Shown here piece by piece: positions 11,106 through 25,292 of a DNA stretch of 64,000 nucleotides. This DNA is from Archivesica marissinica (lineage: Eukaryota; Mollusca; Bivalvia; Venerida; Vesicomyidae). Below the pieces are notes generated by a model that was not told the DNA's origin, did no database searches, and saw only the letters and a list, made by a program, of their open reading frames with translations. The translations under genes were made by a program, and so were the position numbers. Position 1 is the first letter of the stretch. Every line of letters begins with the position of its first letter. Where the stretch lies: NCBI GenBank assembly GCA_014843695.1, contig CM026398.1, forward strand, positions 11,665,584 through 11,729,583, read 5' to 3'.

Positions 11106-14100
11106 TAGACTGTTTTCTTGCTCCTCTGCTGTGGGTTTGAGTCATGCCAGACACATGTAGACTGTTCTCTTGGCCTTCTGCTGTGGGTTTGAGTCATGCC
11201 AGACACATGTAGACTGTTCTCTTGGCCTTCTGCTGTGGGTTTGAGTCATGCCAGACACATGTAGACTGTTCTCTTGCTCCTCTGCTGTGGATTTGAGCCA
11301 TGCCAGAGACATGTAGACTGTTCTCTTGGCCCTCTGCTGTGGGTTTGAGTCATACCAGAGACATGTAGACTGTTCTCTTGGCCCTCTGCTGTGGATTTGA
11401 GTCATGCCAGAGGCATGTAGACTGTTCTCTTCGCCCTCTGCTGTGGGTTTGAGTCATGCCAGAGGCATGTAGACTGTTCTCTTGGCCCTCTGCTGTAGAT
11501 TTGAGTCATGCCAGAGGCATGTAGACTGTTCTCTTGGTCCTCTGCTGTAGATTTGAGTCATGCCAGAGGCATGTAGACTGTTCTCTTGGCCCTCTGCTGT
11601 AGATTTGAGTCATGCCAGAGGCATGTAGACTGTTCTCTTGGCCCTCTGCTGTGGATTTGAGTCATGCCAGAGGCATGTAGACTGTTCTCTTGCTCCTCTG
11701 CTGTGGAGTTGAGTCATGCCAGAGGCATGTAGACTGTTCTATTGGCCCTCTGCTGTGGATTTGAGTCATGCCAGAGGCATGTAGACTGTTCTCTTGGCCC
11801 TCTGCTGTGGGTTTGAGTCATGCCAGAGGCATGTAGACTGTTCTCTTGGCCCTCTGCTGTGGATTTGAGTCATGCCAGAGGCATGCAGACTGTTCTCTTG
11901 GCCCTCTGCTATGGGTTTGAGTCATGCCAGAGGCATGTAGACTGTTCTCTTAGCCCTCTGCTGTGGTTTTGAGTCATGCCAGAGGCATGTAGACCCTTCT
12001 CTTGGCCCTCTGCTGTGGGTTTGAGTCATGCCAGAGGCATGTAGACTGTTCGCTTGGCCCTCTGCTGTGCATTTGAGTCATGCCAGAGGCATGCAGACTG
12101 TTCTCTTGGCCCTCTGCTGTAGATTTGAGTCATGCCAGAGGCATGTAGACTGTTCTTTTGGCCCTCTGCTGTGGATTTGCGTCATGCCAGAGGCATGTAG
12201 ACTGTTCTCTTGCTCCTCTGCTGTGGATTTGAGTCATGCCAGAGGCATGTAGACTGTTCTATTGGCCCTCTGCTGTGGATTTGAGTCATGCCAGAGGCAT
12301 GTAGACTGTTCTCTTGGCCCTCTGCTATGGGTTTGAGTCATGCCAGAGGCATGTAGACTGTTCTCTTGGCCCTCTGCTGTGGTTTTGAGTCATGCCAGAG
12401 GCATGTAGACTGTTCGCTTGGCCCTCTGCTGTGCATTTGAGTCATGCCAGAGGCATGCAGACTGTTCTCTTGGCCCTCTGCTGTGGATTTGAGTCATGCC
12501 AGTGGTATATAGACTGTTCTCTTGGCCCTCTGCTGTGGATTTGAGTCATGCCAGAGGCATGCAGACTGTTCTCTTGGCCCTCTGCTGTGGATTTGAGTCA
12601 TGCCAGAGGCATATAGACTGTTCTCTTGGCCCTCTGCTGTGGATTTGAGTCATGCCAGCGGTATATAGACTGTTCTCTTGGCCCTCTGCTGTGGGTTTGA
12701 GTCATGCCACAGGCATGTAGACCCTTCTCTTGGCCCTCTGCTGTGGGTTTGAGTCATGCCAGAGGCATGTAGACTGTTCTCTTGGCCCTCTGCTGTGGGT
12801 TTGAGTCATGCCAGAGGCATGTAGACTGTTCTCTTGGCCCTCTGCTGTAGATTTGAGTAATGCCAGAGGCATGTAGACTGTTCTCTTGGCCCTCTGCTGT
12901 GGATTTGAGTCATGCCAGAGGCATGCAGACTGTTCTCTTGGCCCTCTGCTGTGGGTTTGAGTCATGCCAGAGGCATGTAGACTGTTCTCTTGGCCCTCTG
13001 CTGTGGATTTGAGTCATTCCAGAGGCATGCAGACTGTTCTCTTGGCCCTCTGCTGTGGATTTGAGTCATGCCAGAGGCATATAGACTGTTCTCTTGGCCC
13101 TCTGCTGTGGATTTGAGTCATGCCAGAGGCATGCAGACTGTTCTCTTGGCCCTCTGCTGTGGATTTGAGTCATGCCAGAGGCATATAGACTGTTCTCTTG
13201 GCCCTCTGCTGTGGATTTGAGTCATGCCAGAGACATATAGACTGTTCTCTTGCTCCTCTGCTGTGGATTTGAGTCATGCCAGAGACATATAGACTATTCT
13301 CTTGCTCCTCTGCTGTGAGTTTTAGTCGTGTCAGAGACACATGTAGACTGTTCTCTTGCTCCTCTGCTGTGGATTTGAGTCATGCCAGACACATGTAGAC
13401 TGTTCTCTTGGCCCTCTGATGTGGATTTGAGTCATGCCAGAGGCATGTAGACTGTTTTCTTGGCCCTCTGCTGTGGGTTTGAGTCATGCCAGAGGCATGT
13501 AGACTGTTCTCTTGGCCCTCTGCTGTAGATTTGAGTCATGCCAGAGGCATGCACACTGTTCTCTTGGCCCTCTGCTGTAGATTTGAGTCATGCCAGAGGC
13601 ATGCAGACTGTTCTCTTGGCCCTCTGCTGTAGATTTGAGTCATCCCAGAGGCATGTAGACTGTTCTCTTGGCCCTCTGCTGTGGATTTGAGTCATGCCAG
13701 AGGCATATAGACTGTTCTCTTGGCCCTCTGCTGTGGATTTGAGTCATGCCAGAGACATGTAGACTGTTCGCTTGCTCCTCTGCTGTGAGTTTTAGTCATG
13801 CCAGAAGCATATACACTGTTCTCTTGCTCCTCTGCTGTGGGTTTGAGTCATGCCAGAGGCATGTAGACTGTTCTCTTGCTCCTCTGTTGTGAGTTTTAGT
13901 TGTGTCAGAGGCATATAGACTGTTCTCTTGCTCCTCTGCTGTGAGTTTTAGTTGTATCAGAGGCATATAGACTGTTCTCTTGCTCCTCTGCTGTGGGTTG
14001 GTTTGAGTCATGCCAGAGACATGTAGACTGTTCTCTTGCTCCTCTGCTGTGAGTTTTAGTCGTGTCAGAGGCATGTAGACTGTTCTCTTGCTCCTCTGCT

Positions 14101-14600
14101 GTGAGTTTTAGTCATGTCAGAGGCATGTAGACTGTTCTCTTGCTCCTCTGCTGTAAGCTTTAGTCATGTCAGGGGCATGTAGACTGTTCTCTTGCTCCTC
14201 TGCTGTGAGCTTTAGTCGTGTCAGAGGCATATAGACTGTTCTCTTGCTCCTCTGCTGTGAGTTTGAGTCATGGCAGAGACATGTAGACTGTTCTCTTGCT
14301 CCTCTGCTGTAGGTTTGAGTCATGTCAGAGGCATATAGACTGTTCTCTTGCTCCTCTGCTGTAGGTTTGAGTCATGTCAGAGGCATATAGACTGTTCTCT
14401 TGCTCCTCTGCTGTAGGTTTGAGTCATGTCAGAGGCATATAGACTGTTCTCTTGCTCCTCTGCTGTGAGTTTGAGTCGTGTCAGAGGCATATAGACTGTT
14501 CTCTTGCTCCTCTGCTGTAGGTTTGAGTCATGGCAGAGACATATAGACTGTTCTCTTGCTCCTCTGCTGTAGGTTTGAGTCATGGCAGAGACATATAGTT
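11106..14600. repeat. 52-bp minisatellite, 3.5 kb
   Basis: Unit: TGTAGACTGTTCTCTTGGCC, CTCTGCTGTGGATTTGAGTC, ATGCCAGAGGCA; about 67 copies. Two sequence classes differ at CTTGGCCCTC versus CTTGCTCCTC. The first dominates the middle and the second the 3' end (from about 13.75 kb), where GAGTTTTAGTCGTGTCAG also spreads. This is what local homogenisation would give. Confidence 0.97.
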
Positions 14601-14699
14601 TTGAGTGGCTGTCCAATTGTCTGCTTACTTAGAATTTGCATTTGGAAAAACAAAATATGATGTCGTAAAATATTTCCTATTTTATATAAGTACTGATAA

Positions 14700-17600
14700 A
14701 GATAAGTTGATGCTCTCCTATATATAATGGTGTTATGATCTCCTATATATAATGGTGTTTATGATCTCCTATATATAATGGTGTTATGATCTCCTATATA
14801 TAATGGTGTTAAGATAAGTTTATGATCTCCTATATATAATGGTGTTTATGATCTCCTATATATAATGGTGTTGATGATCTCCTATATATAATGGTGTTTA
14901 TGATCTCCTATATATAATGGTGTTTATGATCTCCTATATATAATGGTGTTATGATCTCCTATATATAATGGTGTTGATGATCTCCTATATATAATGGTGT
15001 TTATGATCTCCTATATATAATGGTGTTTATGATCTCCTATATATAATGGTGTTATGATCTCCTATATATAATGGTGTTATGATCTCCTATATATAATGGT
15101 GTTATGATCTCCTATATATAATGGTGTTTATGCTCTCCTATATACAATGGTGTTGATGCTCTCCTATATATAATGGTGTTTATGATCTCCTATATACAAT
15201 GGTGTTTATGATCTCCTATATATAATGGTGTTTATGATCTCCTATATACAATGGTGTTTATGCTCTCCTATATATAATGGTGTTTATGATCTCCTATATA
15301 TAATGGTGTTTATGATCTCCTATATATAATGGTGTTTATGACCTCCTATATATAATGGTGTTTATGATCTCCTATATATAATGGTGTTTATGATCTCCTA
15401 TATATAATGGTGTTTATGATCTCCTATATATAATGGTGTTTATGATCTCCTATATATAATGGTGTTTATGCTCTCCTATATATAATGGTGTTTATGATCT
15501 CCTATATATAATGGTGTTTATGCTCTCCTATATATAATGGTGTTTATGCTCTCCTATATATAATGGTGTTTATGATCTCCTATATATAATGGTGTTTATG
15601 ATCTCCTATATATAATGGTGTTTATGACCTCCTATATATAATGGTGTTATGATCTCCTATATATAATGGTGTTTATGCTCTCCTATATATAATGGTGTTT
15701 ATGATCTCCTATATATAATGGTGTTTATGACCTCCTATATATAATGGTGTTATGATCTCCTATATATAATGGTGTTTATGATCTCCTATATATAATGGTG
15801 TTTATGATCTCCTATATACAATGGTGTTTATGCTCTCCTATATACAATGGTGTTTATGATCTCCTATATATAATGGTGTTTATGATCTCCTATATACAAT
15901 GGTGTTTATGCTCTCCTATATATAATGGTGTTTATGCTCTCCTATATATAATGGTGTTGATGATCTCCTATATATAATGGTGTTTATGATCTCCTATATA
16001 TAATGGTGTTAAGATAAGTTGATGATCTCCTATATATAATGGTGTTAAGATAAGTTGATGATATCCTATATACAATGGTGTTTATGATCTCCTATATATA
16101 ATGGTGTTTATGCTCTCCTATATATAATGGTGTTTATGATCTCCTATATATAATGGTGTTTATGATCTCCTATATATAATGGTGTTTATGATCTCCTATA
16201 TATAATGGTGTTTATGCTCTCCTATATATAATGGTGTTATGATCTCCTATATATAATGGTGTTTATGATCTCCTATATATAATGGTGTTTATGATCTCCT
16301 ATATATAATGGTGTTATGATCTCCTATATATAATGGTGTTATGATCTCCTATATATAATGGTGTTTATGATCTCCTATATATAATGGTGTTTATGATCTC
16401 CTATATATAATGGTGTTTATGCTCTCCTATATATAATGGTGTTTATGATCTCCTATATATAATGGTGTTTATGATCTCCTATATATAATGGTGTTTATGA
16501 TCTCCTATATATAATGGTGTTAAGATAAGTTGATGATCTCCTATATATAATGGTGTTTATGATCTCCTATATATAATGGTGTTAAGATAAGTCTATGATC
16601 TCCTATATATAATGGTGTTAAGATAAGTTGATGATCTCCTATATATAATGGTGTTAAGATAAGTTGATGATATCCTATATACAATGGTGTTATGATCTCC
16701 TATATACAATGGTGTTGATGATCTCCTATATATAATGGTGTTTATGATCTCCTATATATAATGGTGTTTATGATCTCCTATATACAATGGTGTTGATGAT
16801 CTCCTATATATAATGGTGTTATGAACTCCTATATACAATGGTGTTGATGATCTCCTATATATAATGGTGTTTATGATCTCCTATATATAATGGTGTTTAT
16901 GATCTCCTATATACAATGGTGTTTATGATCTCCTATATATAATGGTGTTTATGATCTCCTATATATAATGGTGTTTATGATCTCCTATATATAATGGTGT
17001 TTATGATCTCCTATATATAATGGTGTTATGATCTCCTATATATAATGGTGTTATGATCTCCTATATATAATGGTGTTTATGCTCTCCTATATATAATGGT
17101 GTTTATGCTCTCCTATATATAATGGTGTTTATGCTCTCCTATATATAATGGTGTTTATGCTCTCCTATATATAATGGTGTTTATGCTCTCCTATATATAA
17201 TGGTGTTTATGCTCTCCTATATATAATGGTGTTTATGATCTCCTATATATAATGGTGTTTATGATCTCCTATATATAATGGTGTTTATGATCTCCTATAT
17301 ATAATGGTGTTTATGATATCCTATATATAATGGTGTTTATGATCTCCTATATATAATGGTGTTTATGATCTCCTATATATAATGGTGTTAAGATAAGTTG
17401 ATGATCTCCTATATATAATGGTGTTAAGATAAGTTGATGATCTCCTATATATAATGGTGTTAAGATAAGTTTATGATCTCCTATATATAATGGTGTTTAT
17501 GCTCTCCTATATATAATGGTGTTTATGATCTCCTATATACAATGGTGTTTATGATCTCCTATATATAATGGTGTTTATGCTCTCCTATATACAATGGTGT

Positions 17601-18675
17601 TTATGATCTCCTATATATAATGGTGTTTATGATCTCCTATATATAATGGTGTTTATGATCTCCTATATATAATGGTGTTTATGATCTCCTATATATAATG
17701 GTGTTTATGATCTCCTATATATAATGGTGTTTATGATCTCCTATATATAATGGTGTTTATGATCTCCTATATATAATGGTGTTTATGATCTCCTATATAT
17801 AATGGTGTTTATGATCTCCTATATATAATGGTGTTTATGATCTCCTATATATAATGGTGTTAATGATCTCCTATATATAATGGTGTTAAGATAAGTTTAT
17901 GATCTCCTATATATAATGGTGTTTATGACCTCCTATATATAATGGTGTTTATGACCTCCTATATATAATGGTGTTTATGATCTCCTATTTATAATGGTGT
18001 TATGATCTCCTATATATAATGGTGTTTATGATCTCCTATATATAATGGTGTTTATGATCTCCTATATATAATGGTGTTTATGCTCTCCTATATATAATGG
18101 TGTTTATGATCTCCTATATATAATGGTGTTTATGATCTCCTATATATAATGGTGTTTATGCTCTCCTATATATAATGGTGTTTATGATCTCCTATATATA
18201 ATGGTGTTTATGATCTCCTATATATAATGGTGTTTATGATCTCCTATATATAATGGTGTTTATGCTCTCCTATATATAATGGTGTTTATGCTCTCCTATA
18301 TATAATGGTGTTTATGATCTCCTATATATAATGGTGTTTATGATCTCCTATATATAATGGTGTTTATGATCTCCTATATATAATGGTGTTATGATCTCCT
18401 ATATATAATGGTGTTTATGATCTCCTATATATAATGGTGTTTATGATCTCCTATATATAATGGTGTTTATGATCTCCTATATATAATGGTGTTATGATTT
18501 CCTATATATAATGGTGTTAGATAAGTTTATGATTTCCTATATATAATGGTGTTAAGATAAGTTTATGATTTCCTATATATAATGGTGTTAAGATAAGTTT
18601 ATGATTTCCTATATATAATGGTGTTAGATAAGTTTATGATTTCCTATATATAATGATATTAAGATAAGTTGATGA
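14700..18675. repeat. 26/27-bp minisatellite, 4.0 kb
   Basis: Unit: ATGATCTCCTATATATAATG then GTGTT(T), about 148 copies with very low divergence (variants CTCTCC, TATACAATGG, GACCTCC, and inserts AAGATAAGTTG). Every unit carries TATATATAATGG. Short imperfect open frames are artefacts. Confidence 0.98.
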
Positions 18676-19154
18676 TCTCATATAAAGTTGCCATTTTAGT
18701 GTTTCACATTTCACAATTTATTCATTAAAAGTATTTTATTTTCATAAATTTAAATATTGTTTCAAGACTGGCAGGTAAATTGAATGCTAGGATTAAATTT
18801 GGGGCACTTAGTAGGTGTTTTTTAACTGGTATTTGAGGGATGCGTATGTTTTTAAGTTTAGCTTATGGTAAATACTTGAATATGGTGCGGGCTAATGCAT
18901 GTAAGCATGTTCATAGAATTAGCATTTGTCAAGATTTTGCATCATAAAGACTGCAAGTTGTAACAGATGTATGATTTAATATCCGATGACTAATCACATT
19001 TACAGCATGTTTCTTTGACTAAAACATTTTGTGATTAATTACACTCTCAACATATCTCTGTTTTTTACCAGATAAAAATCCCTTCTTTTGTTTATAATAA
19101 TTATCTGAAAAAGTTGAAACTGAAAGAACTGAAGATATTGTTTCTCTTAAAGCG
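18676..19154. other. unique AT-rich intron, no gene seen
   Basis: No exon, array or mobile-element end was recognised here. Confidence 0.5.
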
Positions 19155-20565
19155 ACATCGCAAACAGCAAGAAAACACATTGTTTTACGTATGAACAGCA
19201 AGAAAACACATTGATTTATGTGTGAACAGCAAGAAAACACATTGATTTATGTATGAACAGCAAGAAAACACATTGATTTACGTATGAACAGCAAGAAAAC
19301 ACATTGATTTCCATATGAACAGCAAGAAAAAAACATTGATTTACGTATGAACAGCAAGAAAACACATTGATTTACGTATGAACAGCAAGAAAACACATTG
19401 ATTTACGTATGAACAGCAAGAAAACACATTGATTTTTGTATGAACAGCAAGAAAACACATTGATTTATGTGTGAACAGCAAGAAAACACATTGATTTATG
19501 TGTGAACAGCAAGAAAACACATTGATTTATGTATGAACAGCAAGAAAACACATTGATTTATGTGTGAACAGCAAGAAAACACATTGATTTCCATATGAAC
19601 AGCAAGAAAACACATTGATTTACTTATGAACAGCAAGAAAAAAACATTGATTTACGTATGAATAGCAAGAAAACACATTGATTTATGTATGAACAGCAAG
19701 AAAACACATTGATTTATGTATGAACAGCAAGAAAACACATTGATTTATGTGTGAACAGCAAGAAAACACATTGATTTATGTATGAACAGCAAGAAAACAC
19801 ATTGATTTACGTATGAACAGCAAGAAAACACATTGATTTATGTATGAACAGCAAGAAAACACATTGATTTACGTATGAACAGCAAGAAAACACATTGATT
19901 TACGTATGAACAGCAAGAAAACACATTGATTTACATATGAACAGCAAGGAAAAAACATTGATTTACGTATGAACAGCAAGAAAACAGATTGATTTACGTA
20001 TGAACAGCAAGAAAACACATTGATTTACGTATGAACAGCAAGAAAACACATTGATTTATGTGTGAACAGCAAGAAAACACATTGATTTATGTGTGAACAG
20101 CAAGAAAACACATTGATTTATGTATGAACAGGAAGAAAACACATTGATTTATGTATGAACAGCAAGAAAACACATTGATTTACGTATGAACAGCAAGAAA
20201 ACACATTGATTTCCATATGAACAGCAAGAAAACACATTGATTTACGTATGATTAGCAAGAAAACACATTTGATTTATGTATGAACAGCAAGAAAACACAT
20301 TGATTTACGTATGAACAGCAAGAAAAAACATTGATTTATGTATGAACAGCAAGAAAACAGATTGATTTACGTATGAACAGCAAGAAAACACATTGATTTA
20401 TGTGTGAACAGCAAGAAAACACATTGATTTACGTATGAACAGCAAGAAAACACATTGATTTACGTATGAACAGCAAGAACACACATTGATTTACGTATGA
20501 ACAGCAAGAAAACACATTGATTTACGTATGAACAGCAAGAAAACACATTGATTTACATATGAATA
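19155..20565. repeat. 31-bp minisatellite, 1.4 kb
   Basis: Unit: GAACAGCAAGAAAACACATT then GATTTACGTAT; about 45 copies, with GATTTATGTGT, GATTTATGTAT and GATTTCCATAT variants in mixed order. Confidence 0.97.
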
Positions 20566-20664
20566 GCATTTCTACTACTAATTCTTCCAAAATAATTTGA
20601 ACACAAACTTTCAATCAATAAAAAAGTGTTATTTTGCAGTCTAGGAACTCTCAAAATTGAGAGC

Positions 20665-20975
20665 AGCCCACAGTCATCCATGCTCCTCAATTGACATTTG
20701 TTTATTATTATTGGAATCTATACTAAGCTTGTGATACAGTCGTTTCGAGATAATTTAAATCTGACTAGTCTAAAAATAGATATGCATAGCAAATATGAGA
20801 TATAACGGTACATTTGTACAATAAATATTGTTATTCAGGATTAAGCATGGATGTTGGCCCTATTTATATTATTTTGTTATGTTAACAAAGGTGTATACAA
20901 CGTTATTTGTTTTGTTAGTTGAAATACTCAGATTCTGTGGCAAAAATTTAGAAAGAAATTATATCGTATAATGGG
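20665..20975 (+). mobile_element. interspersed repeat A (inverted partner at 33795-34085)
   Basis: About 300 bp is clearly related, in reverse orientation, to 33795-34085. Shared blocks include TTTGTTTATTATTA, AATCTATACTAA, CTTGTGATAC, GAGATATAACGGTA, ATAAATATTGTT, GCATGGATGTTGGC and GAAATACTCAGATTCTGTGG. It has no coding capacity and no clear terminal repeats. The type is unknown. Confidence 0.75.
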
Positions 20976-21445
20976 AAATTACATTTATATAAATTTGCTT
21001 TCATTCACCAATGTCGTGTCGCTTTAAATATATCCTCATATTTAAAATGTAAAATATAGTTTTACAAGAAAGTATGTTTGCGAATTTTCAAATCTCAATA
21101 ATGTCAGTGAAAATGCCGAGATTTTTTTTTTATGAAAATCATGTTTGTTAGTCGATAACAAATGTTTACAGATAAATACCCATTGCATATACTGTAAGAT
21201 GTCTGTCCAGATATAGTACGGAAATTTAATAATTATAAGATGAGAAAACAGATGAAAATTGATAGCATGTGGTGCAAAGGAAACAACGATAAAAACAGAG
21301 GAAACCAATTAAGGGGACGTATCTACTTTTAGGAGTATTCTGTGGCAGTAACTGACACAATGTTCCTTATCCTCACAGCATATTTATCGTCACTATACAT
21401 ACATGACATTTGCTATAACTTGTTGACTTAATTTGTATTTTGAAA
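20976..21445. other. unique AT-rich intron, no gene seen
   Basis: A minus-strand open frame (21042-21308) has no recognisable domain. It reads as hydrophobic AT-rich noise, and there is no splice support. Confidence 0.5.
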
Positions 21446-21627
21446 TACAGTCAAACCTGTCTTAAGCAGCCAGCCAAGGGAATCACAGAAAATGGCTGCT
21501 GAGCACAGGTGGCTGCTTAATAGAGGTCAAATGTATAATAAAACAACCCATTGGGCATCTGAAAACTGGCTGCTTAATACAGGTTGGCTGCTTAATGGAG
21601 GTGACCACTAACACAGGTTTTACTGTA
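21446..21627. mobile_element. CAGTCAAACC-type MITE, compact copy (178 bp)
   Basis: Begins CAGTCAAACCTGTCTTAAGC and ends ACAGGTTTTACTG, flanked by TA on both sides. The inside holds GGCTGCTTAATACAGGTTGG repeated about twice, the same motif that is amplified in the larger copy at 31793-32977. No coding capacity. Confidence 0.75.
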
Positions 21628-21993
21628 TTCTATAAATTAATACAGTGACTGATGATGTCATCAACACCAATTGGTTAACTATATTTATATTTATGAAATA
21701 CAAGCAAATTGTCATATCTCGTGATCACCAAACTATGTTTTTGCACTAGTGCAGGATTTATAGGGTTTATAGCTGGATGTGGATTTCAGTGCCACTTGAT
21801 TTTCAGTGGCACTTGATTTTCAGACGCCATGTTGTTTGTTTATGTTTATGTATGAAGTATGAATATGTATACAGTGCTCATTTGCATAGTTATTGCACTA
21901 GTGAAATATGAAAACCATGTAATGGCGATATTACCCGTCTGCAGCACAAATAATGTTATAAACACAAATATCCTCTGTATCCATTGATTATGT
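21628..21993. other. intron with a short duplicated segment
   Basis: Mostly unique. CAGTGCCACTTGATTTT occurs twice in tandem around 21789-21822. No gene seen. Confidence 0.5.
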
Positions 21994-22815
21994 TAGGTAA
22001 ATGACTGCTAAATGTATGGAGAACTGTTGTGTATAAACCTATATGGGGGACAGTGTTATTATGATAGGTAAATGACTGCTAAATGTATGGAGAACTGTTG
22101 TGTATAAACCTATATGGGGGGACAGTGTTATTATGATAGGTAAATGACTGCTAAATGTATGGAGAACTGTTGTGTATAAACCTATATGGGGGAACGTGTT
22201 ATTATGATAGGTAAATGACTGCTAAATGTATGGAGAACTGTTGTGTATAAACCTATATGGGGGGAACGTGTTATTATGATAGGTAAATGACTGCTAAATG
22301 TATGGAGAACTGTTGTGTATAAACCTATATGGGGGACAGTGTTATTATGATAGGTAAATGACTGCTAAATGTATGGAGAACTGTTGTGTATAAACCTATA
22401 TGGGGGGAACGTGTTATTATGATAGGTAAATGACTGCTAAATGTTGGAGAACTGTTGTGTATATGACTGCTAAATGTATGGAGAACTGTTGTGTATAAAC
22501 CTATATGGGGGGGAAGTGTTATTATGATAGGTAAATGACTGCTAAATGTATGGAGAACTGTTGTGTATACACCTATATGGGGGGACAGTGTTATTATGAT
22601 AGGTAAATGACTGCTAAATGTATGGAGAACTGTTGTGTATAAACCTATATGGGGGGGGAAGTGTTATTATGATAGGTAAATGACTGCTAAATGTATGGAG
22701 AACTGTTGTGTATAAACCTATATGGGGGGAAGTGTTATTATGATAGGTAAATGACTGCTAAATGTATGGAGAACTGTTGTGTATAAACCTATATGGGGGA
22801 ACGTGTTATTATTGC
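21994..22815. repeat. ~71-bp minisatellite, 0.8 kb
   Basis: Unit: AGGTAAATGACTGCTAAATG, TATGGAGAACTGTTGTGTAT, AAACCTATATGGGGG(G), A(CA)GTGTTATTATGAT; about 11-12 copies. G-run length varies (5-8 G). It ends 70 bp before DOCK exon 4. Each unit carries GATAGGTAAATG, a donor-like motif. Confidence 0.96.
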
Positions 22816-22884
22816 ATGCACATAATAATCGGAATGATGGAATTTCTGATAATTTAGGATCACTGTTATATGTTAATTCTTTAG

Positions 22885-23009
22885 GTGAAATTCGCAATGA
22901 CCTGTACGTGACATTGAAATGTGCTGATTTTGATCGAGGGAGTAAGAAGTCTCAGAAAAATGTAGAGGTCAAGGTCACAGTTGTAAATGAAGCGGGACAA
23001 CTTATAAAG
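22885..23009 (+). CDS. DOCK: DOCK exon 4 of window (start of DHR-1/C2 domain)
   Basis: The acceptor is aattctttag and the donor gtacag. It reads EIRNDLYVTLKCADFDRGSK then KSQKNVEVKVTVVNEAGQLIK. RNDLYVTL, DFDRGSK and KNVEV are hallmark residues of the DOCK homology region 1, which folds as a C2 domain and binds phosphoinositides. The exon ends in phase 0. It is squeezed between a 71-bp repeat array upstream and a 29-bp array that begins about 12 nt after the donor. A longer open frame starting at 22779 only reads intron repeat before the exon and is not the true start. Confidence 0.97.
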
Positions 23010-23020
23010 GTACAGTATTT

Positions 23021-24483
23021 GTGTCTCCCGGGATAGGGTGCAGATAATGGTGTCTCCCGGGATAATGTGTAGATCATGATGTCTCCCGGGATAACGTGCA
23101 GATCATGGTGTCTCCCGGGATAATGTGTAGATCATGGTGTCTCCCGGGATAACGTGCAGATCATGGTGTCTCCCAGGATAATGTGTAGATCATGGTGTCT
23201 CCTGGGATAATGTGCAGATCATGGTGTCTCCTGGGATAATGTGTAGATCATGGTGTCTCCCGGGATAACATGCAGATCATGGTGTCTCCTGGGATAATGT
23301 GCAGATCATGGTGTCTCCCGGGATAACATGCAGATCATGGTGTCTCCCGGGATAATGTGCAGATCATGGTGTCTCCCAGGAGAATGTGCAGATCATGGTG
23401 TCTCCTGGGATAATGTGCAGATCATGGTGTCTCCCGGGATAATGTGCAGATCATGGTGTCTCCCGGGATAATGTGCAGATCATGGTGTCTCCCGGGATAA
23501 TGTGCAGATCATGGTGTCTCCCGGGATAATGTGCAGATCATGGTGTCTCCCGGGATCATGTGCAGATCATGGTGTCTCCCGGGATAACATACAGATAATG
23601 ATGTCTCCCGGGATAATGTGCAGATCATGGTGTCTCCCGGGATAATGTGCAGATCATGGTGTCTCCCGAGATAATGTGCAGATCATGGTGTCTCCCGGGA
23701 TCATGTGCAGATCATGGTGTCTCTCGGGATAATATGCAGAGCATGGTGTCTCCTGGGATAATGTGCAGATCATGGTGTCTCCTGGGATAACATGCAGATC
23801 ATGGTGTCTCCCGGGATAATGTGCAGATCATGATGTCTCCCGGGATAATGTGCAGATCATGGTGTCTCCCAGGATAATGTGTAGATCATGGTGTCTCCCG
23901 GGATAATGTGTAGATCATGGTGTCTCCCGGGATAATGTGTAGATCATGGTGTCTCCCGGGATAATGTGCAGATCATGGTGTCTCCCGGGATAATGTGCAG
24001 ATCATGGTGTCTCTCGGGATAATGTGCAGATCATGGTGTCTCCCGGGATAACGTGTAGCTCATGGTGTCTCCCAGGATAATGTGCAGATAATGGTGTCTC
24101 CCGGGATAATGTGCAGATCATGGTGTCTCCCGGGATAATGTGCAGATCATGGTGTCTCCCGGGATCATGTGCAGATCATGGTGTCTCTCGGGATAATATG
24201 CAGAGCATGGTGTCTCCTGGGATAATGTGCAGATCAGGGTGTCTCCTGGGATAACATGCAGATCATGGTGTCTCCTGGGATAATGTGCAGATCATGGTGT
24301 CTCCCGGGATAATGTGCAGATCATGGTGTCTCCTGGGATAATGTGCAGATCATGGTGTCTCCTGGGATAACGTGCAGATCATGGTGTCTCCCGGGATAAC
24401 GTGTAGATCATAGTGTCTCCCGGGATAATGTGTAGATCATGGTGTCTCCTGGGATAACGTGTAGATCATGGTGTCTCTCGGTA
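23021..24483. repeat. 29-bp minisatellite, 1.46 kb
   Basis: Unit: TGGTGTCTCCCGGGATAATG then TGCAGATCA; about 50 copies with a CCCGGG palindrome in most units (variants CCTGGG, CTCGGG). It starts about 11 nt after the exon 4 donor. Confidence 0.97.
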
Positions 24484-24571
24484 ACATAAAGAAGTTCGAG
24501 TTTTATTTTGTGACAAGTTTGGTCCATTCAACCCACAGTGATTATACCCCAGGATATGAACTAAATGGGAG

Positions 24572-25292
24572 TCATTTATGTCCATCCGTCAGTCAGTTTC
24601 ATGTCTGTATGTACATCCGTCAGTCAGTTTCATGTCTGTATGTCCGTCTATCAGTCAGTTTCATGTCTGTATGTACATCCGTCAGTCAGTTTCATGTATG
24701 TATGTACATCCGTCAGTCAGTCAGTTTCATGTCTGTATGTCCATCCGTCAGTCAGTTTCATGTCTGTATGTCCATCCGTCAGTCAGTTTCATGTCTGTAT
24801 GTCCATCCGTCAGTCAGTTTCATGTATGTATGTCCATCCGTCAGTCAGTTTCATGTATGTATGTACATCCGTCAGTCAGTTTCATGTATGTATGTCCATC
24901 TGTCAGTCAGTTTCATGTATGTATGTCCATCCGTCAGTCAGTTTCATGTATGTATGTCCATCCGTCAGTCAGTTTCATGTATGTATGTCCATCCGTCAGT
25001 CAGTTTCATGTATGTATGTCCATCCGTCAGTCAGTTTCATATATGTATGTCCATCCGTCAGTCAGTTTCATGTATGTATGTCCATCCGTCAGTCAGTTTC
25101 ATGTATGTATGTCCATCCGTCAGTCAGTTTCATCTATGTATGTCCATCCGTCAGTCAGTTTCATGTCTGTATGTACATCCGTCAGTCAGTTTCATGTCTG
25201 TATGTCCATCCGTCAGTCAGTTTCATGTATGTATATCCGTCCGTCAGTCAGTTTCATGTATGTATGTCCATCCGTCAGTCAGTTTCATGTCT
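24572..25292. repeat. 31-bp minisatellite, 0.72 kb
   Basis: Unit: ATCCGTCAGTCAGTTTCATG then TATGTATGTCC; about 23 copies. No frame meets a stop and 31 is not a multiple of 3, so all three + frames are open over most of the array. The 238-282 residue frames are artefacts. Confidence 0.97.

Noticed and set aside
14700..18675. TATATAA boxes as promoters
   Set aside because: They recur identically in ~148 intronic repeat units, with no gene start nearby; sequence alone does not support promoter activity.
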